DNA from: Trueperaceae bacterium
GTDB taxonomy: Bacteria; Deinococcota; Deinococci; Deinococcales; Trueperaceae
Length of the DNA: 9,886 bases
Assembly: GCA_011390455.1 (NCBI GenBank)
Contig: JAABSI010000101.1
Location: forward strand, 1-9,886
Direction of reading: 5' to 3'
Below, piece after piece: positions 1 to 6,081 of the stretch. The translations under genes were made by a program, and so were the position numbers. The notes under the pieces were generated by a model. The model worked only from the letters and a program-made list of their open reading frames with translations, made no database searches and was not told the origin of the DNA. Positions within the stretch are counted from its first letter, which is position 1, and the number at the start of each line of letters is the position of its first letter.

Positions 1-611
1 GTGCGCAAGATCGGGTCGTAATGCGGGTTGGGCAAGAAGCGCACGTCGAACATCAGGTCCGCATCGAGCGGCACGCCGTGCTTGAAGCCGAAGCTCATGA
101 CGTCGACGTCGAGCGCGTTCGTGACGTCGCGGCCGAGCACGATGCGGCCGAGGCGCGCCTTGAGGTCGTGGGCGTTCATCTGGGTGGTGTCGAGCACCAG
201 ATCGGCGCGGTCGCGCACCCCCGCGAGCAGACGCCGCTCGGCGGCGATGTGCTCGAAGATGCTGTGGCCCTCCTGGACGGGATGGCGCCGCCGCGTCTCG
301 GAGTACCGCCGGACGAGGACGTCGTCGGCGCAGTCGAGGAACAGGATCTGGTGCCGCACGTCGTCGGCCTGCAGACGATCGAGCGCGACGTAGAGGTCGT
401 CGAACATCGACCGGCCGCGGACGTCCACCGCCACGGCGATGCGGTGGTGGTGGTGGACGGCCAGGGCCTGGAGGCTCGTCAACTGCGGCAGGAACGCGGG
501 CGGCAGGTTGTCGATGCAGAAGAAGCCGAGGTCCTCGAGCGCCTTCATCGCCTCGGACTTGCCGGCACCCGAAAGACCGGTGACGAGCAGCAGGTGCTCT
601 TGGTTCGCCAT
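1..611 (-). CDS. rapZ: RapZ/YvcJ-family P-loop nucleotide-binding protein (RNase adapter), 3' end outside window
   Basis: The first 203 residues are present; the C-terminus lies beyond base 1. A Walker A motif GLSGAGKS at residues 12-19 and a Walker B-like segment LFLDC fit the RapZ/YvcJ ATPase/GTPase family. Near the window edge the protein reads SFGFKHGVP, then DADLMFDVRFLPNPHY, which is the family's signature at the start of the C-terminal domain. In E. coli RapZ binds small RNA GlmZ and guides RNase E to control glucosamine-6-phosphate synthase; in other phyla the partner RNA is mostly unknown, so that role is only family knowledge here. The ATG at 611 is chosen because the protein starts like its relatives a few residues before the P-loop and is preceded by a purine-rich AGGGGTGGAG. 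It is divergent from rfbC. In many bacteria rapZ sits next to yvcK and whiA, which would be expected just left of the window. Confidence 0.95.
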   Translation of the reverse strand, partial: MANQEHLLLVTGLSGAGKSEAMKALEDLGFFCIDNLPPAFLPQLTSLQALAVHHHHRIAVAVDVRGRSMFDDLYVALDRLQADDVRHQILFLDCADDVLVRRYSETRRRHPVQEGHSIFEHIAAERRLLAGVRDRADLVLDTTQMNAHDLKARLGRIVLGRDVTNALDVDVMSFGFKHGVPLDADLMFDVRFLPNPHYDPILR

Positions 612-613
612 GG

Positions 614-623
614 CTCCACCCCT
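614..623 (-). promoter_or_regulatory. Ribosome binding site of rapZ
   Basis: AGGGGTGGAG ends 2 nt before the ATG at 611 (reverse strand). It is one of the few Shine-Dalgarno-like stretches in the window and supports this start. Spacing is short if the last GGAG is used, but acceptable if the GGGG part pairs. Confidence 0.5.
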
Positions 624-790
624 GTCGGCATCGCACGGGCATCGGGTTCGCTCGAACGCCGCGCGTGACCCTGCATCATCCCACGCGCACGGCGGCCGAG
701 GCGACGGGCGCGGCACCGCCCGCGGCGACGCGGTCGGTTCGCGGTCGACGTCGGACCGGGGGGAGGACCTCGACGCCACGCTCCCTCAAA

Positions 791-825
791 CTTGCAAATC
801 CAAAGTTCGACCTTCGATTTGCAAG
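791..825. repeat. AT-rich 10-bp inverted repeat in the rapZ/rfbC divergent region
   Basis: The left arm CTTGCAAATC (791-800) and right arm GATTTGCAAG (816-825) are perfect reverse complements, separated by 15 nt. Inside the spacer, AAG (803-805) can pair with CTT (812-814), giving a longer interrupted stem. Just outside the arms, AA (789-790) and GTT (826-828) nearly continue the symmetry with one inserted base. The arms are 60% A/T in a region otherwise well above 70% G/C. There is no T-run, and both flanking genes start outward, so it is not a normal terminator. It may be an operator for a dimeric regulator of rapZ or rfbC, or one copy of a dispersed palindromic repeat; no second copy was seen in this window. 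Confidence 0.65.
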
Positions 826-876
826 GTTGGCGGAGTCCCCACGAACGACGCCTCCCCGCCGGCGCACGACGAAGGG

Positions 877-882
877 TAGCCT
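877..882 (+). promoter_or_regulatory. Putative -10 box for a leaderless rfbC transcript
   Basis: TAGCCT lies 5 nt upstream of the rfbC ATG at 888, so transcription would begin at or within a base or two of the start codon. No Shine-Dalgarno fits between them and no clear TTGACA is seen 16-18 nt upstream. The identical hexamer stands at the same position before the secreted-protein gene ending at 2335 (box at 3253-3258). Confidence 0.5.
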
Positions 883-887
883 GACGC

Positions 888-1445
888 ATGCCGATGGACG
901 CCACGCCCCTCCCGCACCTTCCGGACGTCGTGCGGGTGGCGCTCGCGCCCCATGCCGACGACCGCGGCTTCTTCGTGGAACGTTGGCGCGCGGACGCCGC
1001 GGCGGCGGCGGGGCTGCCGACGTTCGTGCAGGAGAACCACTCGCGCTCCCGGCGCGGCACGCTGCGCGGTCTGCACTTCCAAGCGCCGCCGCATGCGCAA
1101 GGGAAGCTCGTGAGCGTCGTCCGAGGCACCGTCTTCGACGTGGCCGTCGACCTGCGCGCGGGGTCGGCGACGTACGGGCGGTGGGACGGCGCGGTGCTCG
1201 ACGGCGACCGCCCGGAGCACCTGTGGGTGCCGGCCGGCTTCGCGCACGGCTTCCTGGTGGTGTCCGACCTGGCCGACGTCGTCTACAAGGTCGACGCCGG
1301 TTACGCGCCGGAGGTCGAGGGCGGCCTCCGGTGGGACGACCCCGACCTGGCCATCGCCTGGCCCGACCCCGGCGCACCCATCGCGACCTCGCCCAAGGAC
1401 GCGCGCTGGGCGCCGTTCGCGGCGTTCGACACGCCGTTCGTCTGA
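888..1445 (+). CDS. rfbC: dTDP-4-dehydrorhamnose 3,5-epimerase (RmlC)
   Basis: This 185-aa protein has the usual RmlC length and cupin fold signatures. They are DDRGFFVE (24-31), QENHSRS (48-54), TLRGLHFQAPP (58-68) with the catalytic-base His63, KLVSVVRGTVFDVAVDLR (73-90), LWVPAGFAHGF (112-122), VYK (132-134) and WDDPDLAIAWP (149-159). The enzyme epimerises C3 and C5 of dTDP-4-keto-6-deoxyglucose, the third step to dTDP-L-rhamnose, in the cytoplasm. His63 and a Tyr in the 133-139 region are the expected catalytic pair. The rmlA, rmlB and rmlD partners are not in the window, so either they are elsewhere or the product feeds another deoxysugar. The next gene, 42 nt downstream, is a prenyl diphosphate synthase, which fits envelope polysaccharide work. 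The ATG at 888 is preferred because of the -10 box 5 nt upstream; a second in-frame Met at codon 3 is possible. Confidence 0.95.
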   Translation: MPMDATPLPHLPDVVRVALAPHADDRGFFVERWRADAAAAAGLPTFVQENHSRSRRGTLRGLHFQAPPHAQGKLVSVVRGTVFDVAVDLRAGSATYGRWDGAVLDGDRPEHLWVPAGFAHGFLVVSDLADVVYKVDAGYAPEVEGGLRWDDPDLAIAWPDPGAPIATSPKDARWAPFAAFDTPFV

Positions 1446-1450
1446 ACGCC

Positions 1451-1465
1451 CCCCGCTCCTCGGGG
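1451..1465 (+). other. Short GC hairpin between rfbC and the prenyltransferase gene
   Basis: CCCCG (1451-1455) and CGGGG (1461-1465) form a 5-bp stem with a 5-nt loop just after the rfbC stop. There is no T-tract, so an intrinsic terminator is doubtful. It may only partly separate rfbC from the following gene, which has its own candidate promoter. Confidence 0.25.
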
Positions 1466-1473
1466 CGAAGCGG

Positions 1474-1479
1474 TACGCT
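1474..1479 (+). promoter_or_regulatory. Putative -10 box for a leaderless prenyltransferase transcript
   Basis: TACGCT ends 8 nt before the ATG at 1488, placing the transcript start at or next to the start codon. GAGGTG follows the box but is only 1 nt from the ATG, too close to act as a normal Shine-Dalgarno. No convincing -35 element is seen. The gene may be expressed both from here and by readthrough from rfbC. Confidence 0.4.
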
Positions 1480-1487
1480 CGAGGTGC

Positions 1488-2327
1488 ATGGCGTCCGCCG
1501 CCCCCGCACGACCCACGGCCCCGACCCCCGACCGCCGCGTCACCGCCTGGCGCTGGTGGAACCGCGGCCTGTACTGGCTGTACGAGCGCCGGCTGCTCGC
1601 GCAGGTGCGCGGCGGTCCGGTCCCGAAGCACCTGGGGATCATCATGGACGGCAACCGCCGCTTCGCGCGCGCGCTGGGGCTCGATGCCAAAGCCGGCCAC
1701 GACTACGGCGCCGGCAAGGCGCGCGACGTGCTCGCCTGGTGCCTCGACCTGGGCATCCAGCACGTGACCCTGTGGGGCTTCTCGACCGACAACCGCGGCC
1801 GCGCGCCGGAGGAGGTGGCGCACCTCCATCGGCTCTTCGCCGCGCAAGCGCGCGAGTTCCTCAGCGACACCGAGCTCCACCGCAACGAGGTCCAGGTTCG
1901 CGTGATCGGCGACATCGACGACTTCCCCGAGGAGTCGAAAGCCGCGCTCCGAGCGATGGAGGCGGCCACCGCGAAGTACCACCGCCTCCACCTGCACGTG
2001 GCGCTCGGCTACGGCGGGCGCGAGGAGATCGTCGCCGCGGTCCGGGCGGCGCTCCGAACCCACGCCAAGGCCGGTGAGGACCTGGCGCAGGTCGCCGAGA
2101 AGCTCGACGCCGACGACATCGGCCGGCACCTGTACACGGCCGGCCTCCCCGATCCCGACTTCATCGTCCGCACGTCGGGCGAGGTGCGTTCCTCCGGCTT
2201 CCTCCTGTGGCAATCGGCCTACGCCGAGTTCTACTTCTGCGACGCCTACTGGCCCGAGTTCCGCCGCATCGACTTCCTGCGCGCGCTGCGCTCGTTCCAG
2301 CAGCGGCAACGGCGATTCGGCCGCTGA
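1488..2327 (+). CDS. cis-Prenyltransferase (isoprenyl diphosphate synthase, UppS family, possibly short-chain Z-type)
   Basis: This 279-aa cytoplasmic or membrane-associated enzyme condenses isopentenyl diphosphate in cis onto an allylic diphosphate. The hallmark GIIMDGNRRFAR (50-61) contains the catalytic Asp54. Other family blocks are HVTLWGFSTDN, ALGYGGREEIV and, near the C-terminus, DPDFIVRTSGE followed by SSGFLLWQSAYAEFYF. Residues 18-45 form a Trp/Arg-rich amphipathic stretch (WRWWNRGLYWLYERRLLAQV) before the core. From memory, mycobacterial Rv1086 (Z,E-farnesyl diphosphate synthase) has a comparable LYRLYELRL segment and the SGFLLWQSAYSE form, whereas classical UppS has SNFLLWQ. The product may therefore be short-chain Z-FPP rather than undecaprenyl diphosphate; this is inference. 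Either way it supports lipid carrier synthesis for envelope glycans, in line with the neighbouring rfbC. It ends 7 bp from a convergent gene. Confidence 0.9.
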   Translation: MASAAPARPTAPTPDRRVTAWRWWNRGLYWLYERRLLAQVRGGPVPKHLGIIMDGNRRFARALGLDAKAGHDYGAGKARDVLAWCLDLGIQHVTLWGFSTDNRGRAPEEVAHLHRLFAAQAREFLSDTELHRNEVQVRVIGDIDDFPEESKAALRAMEAATAKYHRLHLHVALGYGGREEIVAAVRAALRTHAKAGEDLAQVAEKLDADDIGRHLYTAGLPDPDFIVRTSGEVRSSGFLLWQSAYAEFYFCDAYWPEFRRIDFLRALRSFQQRQRRFGR

Positions 2328-2334
2328 CGCGCGC

Positions 2335-3246
2335 TCACGGCAGCGCCAACGACCGCAGCACCCCGTCGAGCCCCAGGTTCGTGCGCACGTTCGCCAACAC
2401 CACGAAGGCCGACCCGATGCCGAGCGACGGCCCCTCGATGGCGACGCTCACCACGTCGGCGCCGCCGAGCTCCGGATGCTCGAAGCGCAGCACCGAGACC
2501 ACGTCGTCGCCCGTGAACTCGGTCGGCGCCTGCGGCAGCGGCGGATCGCTGCCCAACAGGCGCAGCGTCGACTCGCCCCCCTGATCGACGAACAGGCGCA
2601 GCGCCACGTCCTCGCGCGCGTAGGCGAAGCCGTCGAAGCGGAGCGCGCACCCGCCGAGCGCCGCGAGCACCGGCGCGGCGCGGGCCGCGGAGTCGTTCCC
2701 CTCGGCGAGCGCCGTGCCTGGTGGGGTGCGGAACACGAGCAACCGCGGGTACGGGGTCCAGTTCCAGAGCACCACGAAGAGCGTCACCCGCCCGTCGCCG
2801 TCGACCGCGAACACCGGCAGCGGCCGGACCGCGTCGGCCACGCGCTCGAGCGCGCGCGCCGCCTCGTCGACCATGGTCGCGACGTCGGCGCCCGTCGTCG
2901 CGGGGGGCCCGATCCGGTACCGGGCCGCGAAGTCCGCCCACATCGCCGCCCAGGCCTCCGGCGTGTGGCCCTCGGGGGTCCACCCTTCGGGCAGGAGGCG
3001 ACGGCGGTGCAGGTAGGTCACCGCGTCCGCCGCGGCGCCGGCCTCCCCTACCGGTCCCTCGCCGCCGCGCAGCACGGGCCATGCCGGTTCGATCTGGCGC
3101 ACGGCCTCCGCGAAGAGCGCCGCCGCCGCCTGGCCGATCGTGGCGTCGGGCCCGGGCAGCGCGCGGCGCAGTTCGCTGGTGCAGACCTGAGCCGCCGCGC
3201 TCCCGAGGAGCGCGGCGGCAGCGATCGTGGCGAGCCAGCGGCGCAT
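2335..3246 (-). CDS. Secreted protein of unknown function
   Basis: I do not recognise a family in this 303-aa protein. It begins with a clear Sec signal peptide: MRRW, a hydrophobic Ala/Leu core, and a probable signal peptidase I site after SAAA (residue 19), leaving a mature protein starting QVCTSELR. The mature part has an Ala-rich helical N-terminal half (about 30-140) and a C-terminal half (about 145-303) rich in beta-type segments such as RVTLFVVLWNWTPYPRLLVF and SAFVVLANVRTNLGL. Two Cys (the CTS just after cleavage and one in GGCALRF) could form a disulfide outside the cytoplasm. The start at 3246 is supported by the signal peptide and a -10 box 6 nt upstream. The gene follows the aldehyde dehydrogenase on the same strand but has its own candidate promoter, and is convergent with the prenyltransferase. 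Confidence 0.8.
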   Translation of the reverse strand: MRRWLATIAAAALLGSAAAQVCTSELRRALPGPDATIGQAAAALFAEAVRQIEPAWPVLRGGEGPVGEAGAAADAVTYLHRRRLLPEGWTPEGHTPEAWAAMWADFAARYRIGPPATTGADVATMVDEAARALERVADAVRPLPVFAVDGDGRVTLFVVLWNWTPYPRLLVFRTPPGTALAEGNDSAARAAPVLAALGGCALRFDGFAYAREDVALRLFVDQGGESTLRLLGSDPPLPQAPTEFTGDDVVSVLRFEHPELGGADVVSVAIEGPSLGIGSAFVVLANVRTNLGLDGVLRSLALP

Positions 3247-3252
3247 GCCGGC

Positions 3253-3258
3253 AGGCTA
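3253..3258 (-). promoter_or_regulatory. Putative extended -10 box for a leaderless transcript of the secreted-protein gene
   Basis: On the reverse strand TGCTAGCCT gives an extended -10 (TGn plus TAGCCT) ending 6 nt before the ATG at 3246. No Shine-Dalgarno is present. The hexamer is identical to that before rfbC. It sits in the 36-bp gap after the aldehyde dehydrogenase stop, so the secreted-protein gene can be transcribed independently. Confidence 0.5.
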
Positions 3259-3282
3259 GCAGGCGCGCACCGAACGGCGACC

Positions 3283-4848
3283 TCAGATGAGGTCCGAGAC
3301 CGACACCGCCCCCTTCGGTTCGACGTACGCCGTGTCCATCTGCGCGAGCTGCAGCTTGCCCGAGACGTCGTCGTTGACGGCGTGCCAGTACGTGTACGCC
3401 TCCAGGACCCAGATGCCCGATTCGCGGGTGCCGTTCCCGGACCCCTTGACGCCGCCGAACGGCAGGTGCGCCTCGGCGCCGTTCGTCGTGTTGTTGATCG
3501 ACGTCATGCCCGCCTCGATGCGGCTCTTGAACTGGTACGACCAGTCGCGGTCGATCGTGTAGATGGCGCTCGACAGACCGTAGTCCACCGCGTTCGCCAC
3601 CTCGATCGCCTCGTCGATGCCGTCGACCTTGACCAGGTTGATCGTCGGCCCGAAGGTCTCCTGCTGGAAGATCTTCATGTCGGGCGTGACGTCGGTCCAG
3701 ACCGTCGGCCAGCCGTAGTAGGCCGCCATCGGGTCGGTACCGGCCCAGCCCTGCGGCAGGTTGTCGGGCGTGATGCGGCCCTCGCCGTGCGCCTTGGTCG
3801 CACCGTCGGCGGCGCCCAGGTCGTAGTGGGCGAGCCAGTTCTCGAAGAAGCGCTGGTTGATGAAGGGGCCGTAGAGCACGTCGGGGACCTTGTTCGGGTC
3901 GCCGATCCGGACCTTGGCGACCGCATCGAGGTAGCGGGCGACGAAGGCGTCGTAGATCGGCGCGTCGACGATCACGTTGCCGGCGCTGGTGCAGCGCTGG
4001 CCGCCGGTGGCGAAGGCGCTGAAGAGCGCGCCCTGGACCGCGTTGTCGAGGTCGGCGTCGCGCATCACGACGAGCGGGTTCTTGCCGCCCAGCTCGAGGG
4101 TGGGGTGCAGCAGGTTGCGGCCCGCCACCTCGCCCACGTGCCGCCCCACCGCCGTCGAGCCGGTGAAGGCGAACTTGTCGAGCAGGCCCTCGTCCATCAG
4201 GTCGACGAGGAACTCGCCGGCGGCCCCTTTGCCACCGCCGTACACCACGTTCAGGACGCCCGGCGGCAGCCCGGCCTCCTCGATCAGCTTGGCGAACGCG
4301 TAGGCGACCGCGGGGGCGTCCTCGGAGGGCTTCCAGACGATCGTGTTGCCGGTGACGAGCGCCGGCACGATCTTCCACGACGGCACCGCGATCGGGAAGT
4401 TGCCGGCGGTGACGATCCCCACGGCGCCCAACGGACGCCGGTAGGTGAAGAGCTCCTTGTTCGGCATCTCGGAGGGCACCGTCTGGCCGTAGAGGCGCCG
4501 CCCTTCGCTCTGGAAGAAGCGGCAGGTGTCGATCGCCTCCTGCACGCTGCCGCGCGCCTCCTTGAGGGTCTTGCCCATCTCGCGGGTGACGAGCGCGGAG
4601 AGCGACTCCTTTTCGCGCGTGAGCGCCTCGCCGAGCCGGCCGAGCAGCTCGCCACGGATGGGGGCCGGGGTGCCGGACCAGGCGGGGAACGCGTCGCGCG
4701 CGGCGACGCACGCCTCGCGTACCTGCTCGCGGGTGGCCTCGGGGAAGACGCCGACGACGTCGGCGTGGTCGCTCGAGTTGCGGCTCTCGAAGGTGGTGGG
4801 GCTGCCGACTTCTTTGCCGGCGATCAGGTTGCCGAAGGTTCGGGGCAT
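3283..4848 (-). CDS. NAD(P)-dependent aldehyde dehydrogenase
   Basis: This 521-aa cytoplasmic enzyme is a complete ALDH-superfamily protein that oxidises an aldehyde to its acid. Catalytic landmarks are Asn150 in AGNFPI, the Rossmann FTGSTAVG (228-235), Glu252 in LELGGKNP, the nucleophile Cys286 in GGQRCTSAGN, and Glu397 in QQETFGP. The C-terminal block LPFGGVKGSGNGTRESG is intact. Between GPFINQ (327) and the ETFGP motif is a segment longer than in typical ALDHs, about residues 340-388, rich in Gly and aromatics. The substrate cannot be read from the sequence: succinate- or ketoglutarate-semialdehyde-like and glutamate-semialdehyde types are possible, and I do not assign one. The ATG at 4848 is preferred over an in-frame GTG at 4932 because AGAGGA lies 6 nt upstream and the conserved N-terminus (FGNLIAGKEV) begins there. 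It is divergent from a lipoprotein gene. Confidence 0.93.
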   Translation of the reverse strand: MPRTFGNLIAGKEVGSPTTFESRNSSDHADVVGVFPEATREQVREACVAARDAFPAWSGTPAPIRGELLGRLGEALTREKESLSALVTREMGKTLKEARGSVQEAIDTCRFFQSEGRRLYGQTVPSEMPNKELFTYRRPLGAVGIVTAGNFPIAVPSWKIVPALVTGNTIVWKPSEDAPAVAYAFAKLIEEAGLPPGVLNVVYGGGKGAAGEFLVDLMDEGLLDKFAFTGSTAVGRHVGEVAGRNLLHPTLELGGKNPLVVMRDADLDNAVQGALFSAFATGGQRCTSAGNVIVDAPIYDAFVARYLDAVAKVRIGDPNKVPDVLYGPFINQRFFENWLAHYDLGAADGATKAHGEGRITPDNLPQGWAGTDPMAAYYGWPTVWTDVTPDMKIFQQETFGPTINLVKVDGIDEAIEVANAVDYGLSSAIYTIDRDWSYQFKSRIEAGMTSINNTTNGAEAHLPFGGVKGSGNGTRESGIWVLEAYTYWHAVNDDVSGKLQLAQMDTAYVEPKGAVSVSDLI

Positions 4849-4854
4849 GAGGGG

Positions 4855-4860
4855 TCCTCT
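4855..4860 (-). promoter_or_regulatory. Ribosome binding site of the aldehyde dehydrogenase
   Basis: AGAGGA on the reverse strand is 6 nt before the ATG at 4848. It decides between this start and the upstream in-frame GTG at 4932, which lacks such a site and would add a non-conserved Arg-rich leader. Confidence 0.6.
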
Positions 4861-4922
4861 CTGGGCGCTGGGTTGATGAAGTGCGTGCTGGACGCGTTCT
4901 GCGCGAGCACGGGGTCGCCTCG

Positions 4923-4928
4923 AGGGTA
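4923..4928 (-). promoter_or_regulatory. Putative extended -10 promoter element of the aldehyde dehydrogenase
   Basis: On the reverse strand TGGTACCCT combines a TGn extension with a TACCCT hexamer. Transcription starting about 7 nt downstream would give a leader of roughly 65-70 nt carrying the AGAGGA ribosome binding site. No clear -35 is visible. The element lies in the 155-bp region shared with the divergent lipoprotein gene. Confidence 0.35.
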
Positions 4929-4991
4929 CCACGCCACCGGACGCGACTCGGCGGCGGTGACGGCCTCCGTCGCGCTGGTCGCGGCTAGGCG

Positions 4992-4997
4992 CATACT
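4992..4997 (+). promoter_or_regulatory. Putative -10 box for a leaderless lipoprotein transcript
   Basis: CATACT matches TATAAT at four of six positions and ends 6 nt before the ATG at 5004; no Shine-Dalgarno lies in the gap. It resembles the arrangement before rfbC, the prenyltransferase and the secreted-protein gene. Confidence 0.4.
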
Positions 4998-5003
4998 CGT
5001 GCC

Positions 5004-6056
5004 ATGAAGCACAAGCGGGAGACCCTCCGTCGGTTCGGCGTGTTCGCCCTCGTCGCCGCGCTCGCGCTCGTCGCTGCGTGCAGCCCCGGTGGGACCCAGG
5101 CCCCGCTGCCCACGCTCGTGGCCACGACGCCGGGCGTCTTCGGCATCTTCGTCGGCGGGACCGCCGACGGCGCCGCGCTCCTTCGCACGGTCCCCGACGT
5201 CGTCGGCTACAGCGACGATCTCTACAACGGGATCTACCCCTACCTCGCGGGCGGCGTGCGCCCCGCCTTCGTGCCCGCCGACCTAGTCGGTGTGGTGTGG
5301 GGCCTCAACTGCCCGTACGGCCTCGACGAAGCCGTCTTCGTCGATCCCCCGGTCGGCGACGCATGGGACGGCAGCGAGCTCGGCTACTTCGACGGCGTGT
5401 TCGACGCCTACCTAGGGTTCGGCACGGGCACCGTCCGTGAGTACAGCGACCGCACCATCGTGCTGTCCTGCGCCGCGACCCATGCGCCGACCGGTACGAG
5501 CGTCACCCGCCACCTGCTCGTCCCGGGCGGAGGCACGGAGAGTCGCTTCGCGGTCGACGTGTTCGCGCTCACGAACGTCGGCGCCGGACCCTTCGACATG
5601 GCGCCGTTCGAGTACGCCCTGAACGACGGTGCCGACCCCTCCGGCGCCAACCCGTGGCAGGACTACGGCGTCATCGGCGCCTTCGCATGGGCGACGAAGG
5701 GGAGCAGCGACACCCTGGATCCCGCCATCGGCGTCGTGCCGCTGACGTCGACCGCGCTCGCGGTCGATGCCGCGTCCACGAACGGCGACGACTACGTTCT
5801 GCTCGGCTCCGGCACGCTGACCGCGGGCGCGACCACGGGCTTCGCGATGCTCGCGGCGGTGCGCGGCGGCTTCCAAGCGGGCGACGCCAGCGGCAAGGAC
5901 GCCGCCATGATCGCGCTCGGCAACGAGCTCGCCGCGCTCGACGGCGGCGCCTTCTGCGCCACGCCTGCGAACCCGGTCTTCGTCTTCACGGAGCTCGTCG
6001 AGCACGGCGCGGCGATCGCCGACGCCATCTGCGACGGGTACGCAGCGCTCCCGTAA
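5004..6056 (+). CDS. Lipoprotein of unknown function
   Basis: This 350-aa protein has a typical lipoprotein signal: basic MKHKRETLRR, a hydrophobic stretch, then the lipobox LVAAC with Cys26 as the probable lipidation site, followed by a Ser/Pro/Gly-rich linker. It should be anchored in a membrane facing outward. The mature part is rich in Gly, Asp and aromatic residues with many short beta-like segments. Four further Cys (in LNCPYG, LSCAAT, AFCATP and AICDG) could form two disulfides. The pattern GVFGIFVGGTADGAALLRTVPDVVGYSDDLYNGIYPYL is not one I can place in a family, so no function is assigned. It is divergent from the aldehyde dehydrogenase and convergent with another lipoprotein gene 25 bp away; nothing shows that either neighbour is a partner. 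Confidence 0.8.
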   Translation: MKHKRETLRRFGVFALVAALALVAACSPGGTQAPLPTLVATTPGVFGIFVGGTADGAALLRTVPDVVGYSDDLYNGIYPYLAGGVRPAFVPADLVGVVWGLNCPYGLDEAVFVDPPVGDAWDGSELGYFDGVFDAYLGFGTGTVREYSDRTIVLSCAATHAPTGTSVTRHLLVPGGGTESRFAVDVFALTNVGAGPFDMAPFEYALNDGADPSGANPWQDYGVIGAFAWATKGSSDTLDPAIGVVPLTSTALAVDAASTNGDDYVLLGSGTLTAGATTGFAMLAAVRGGFQAGDASGKDAAMIALGNELAALDGGAFCATPANPVFVFTELVEHGAAIADAICDGYAALP

Positions 6057-6059
6057 GGC

Positions 6060-6074
6060 GGGAGCGGCACTCCC
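6060..6074. terminator. Weak hairpin between two convergent lipoprotein genes
   Basis: GGGAG (6060-6064) and CTCCC (6070-6074) form a 5-bp stem with a 5-nt loop in the 25-bp gap between convergent stops. Its place suggests a small bidirectional terminator, but there is no T-run on either strand, so termination may be weak or Rho-dependent. Confidence 0.3.
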
Positions 6075-6081
6075 ATGAGGC

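Noticed and set aside
665..2077. A 470-codon open frame on the + strand overlapping rfbC and the prenyltransferase
   Set aside because: It is an out-of-frame shadow of two clearly identified genes.
2246..4711. An 821-codon open frame on the - strand
   Set aside because: It is a different frame over the aldehyde dehydrogenase and secreted protein, mostly Arg/Gly/Ala, with no recognisable domain.
4849..4932. An upstream GTG start adding 28 residues to the aldehyde dehydrogenase
   Set aside because: The extension is Arg-rich and not family-like, while the ATG at 4848 has a ribosome binding site at proper spacing. A candidate -10 element overlaps the extension.
2074..5007. A 977-codon open frame on the + strand
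   Set aside because: It lies opposite the intact aldehyde dehydrogenase and secreted-protein genes, has low-complexity Arg/Val/Gly/Ala composition and no family motif. It is a frame shadow caused by high GC.
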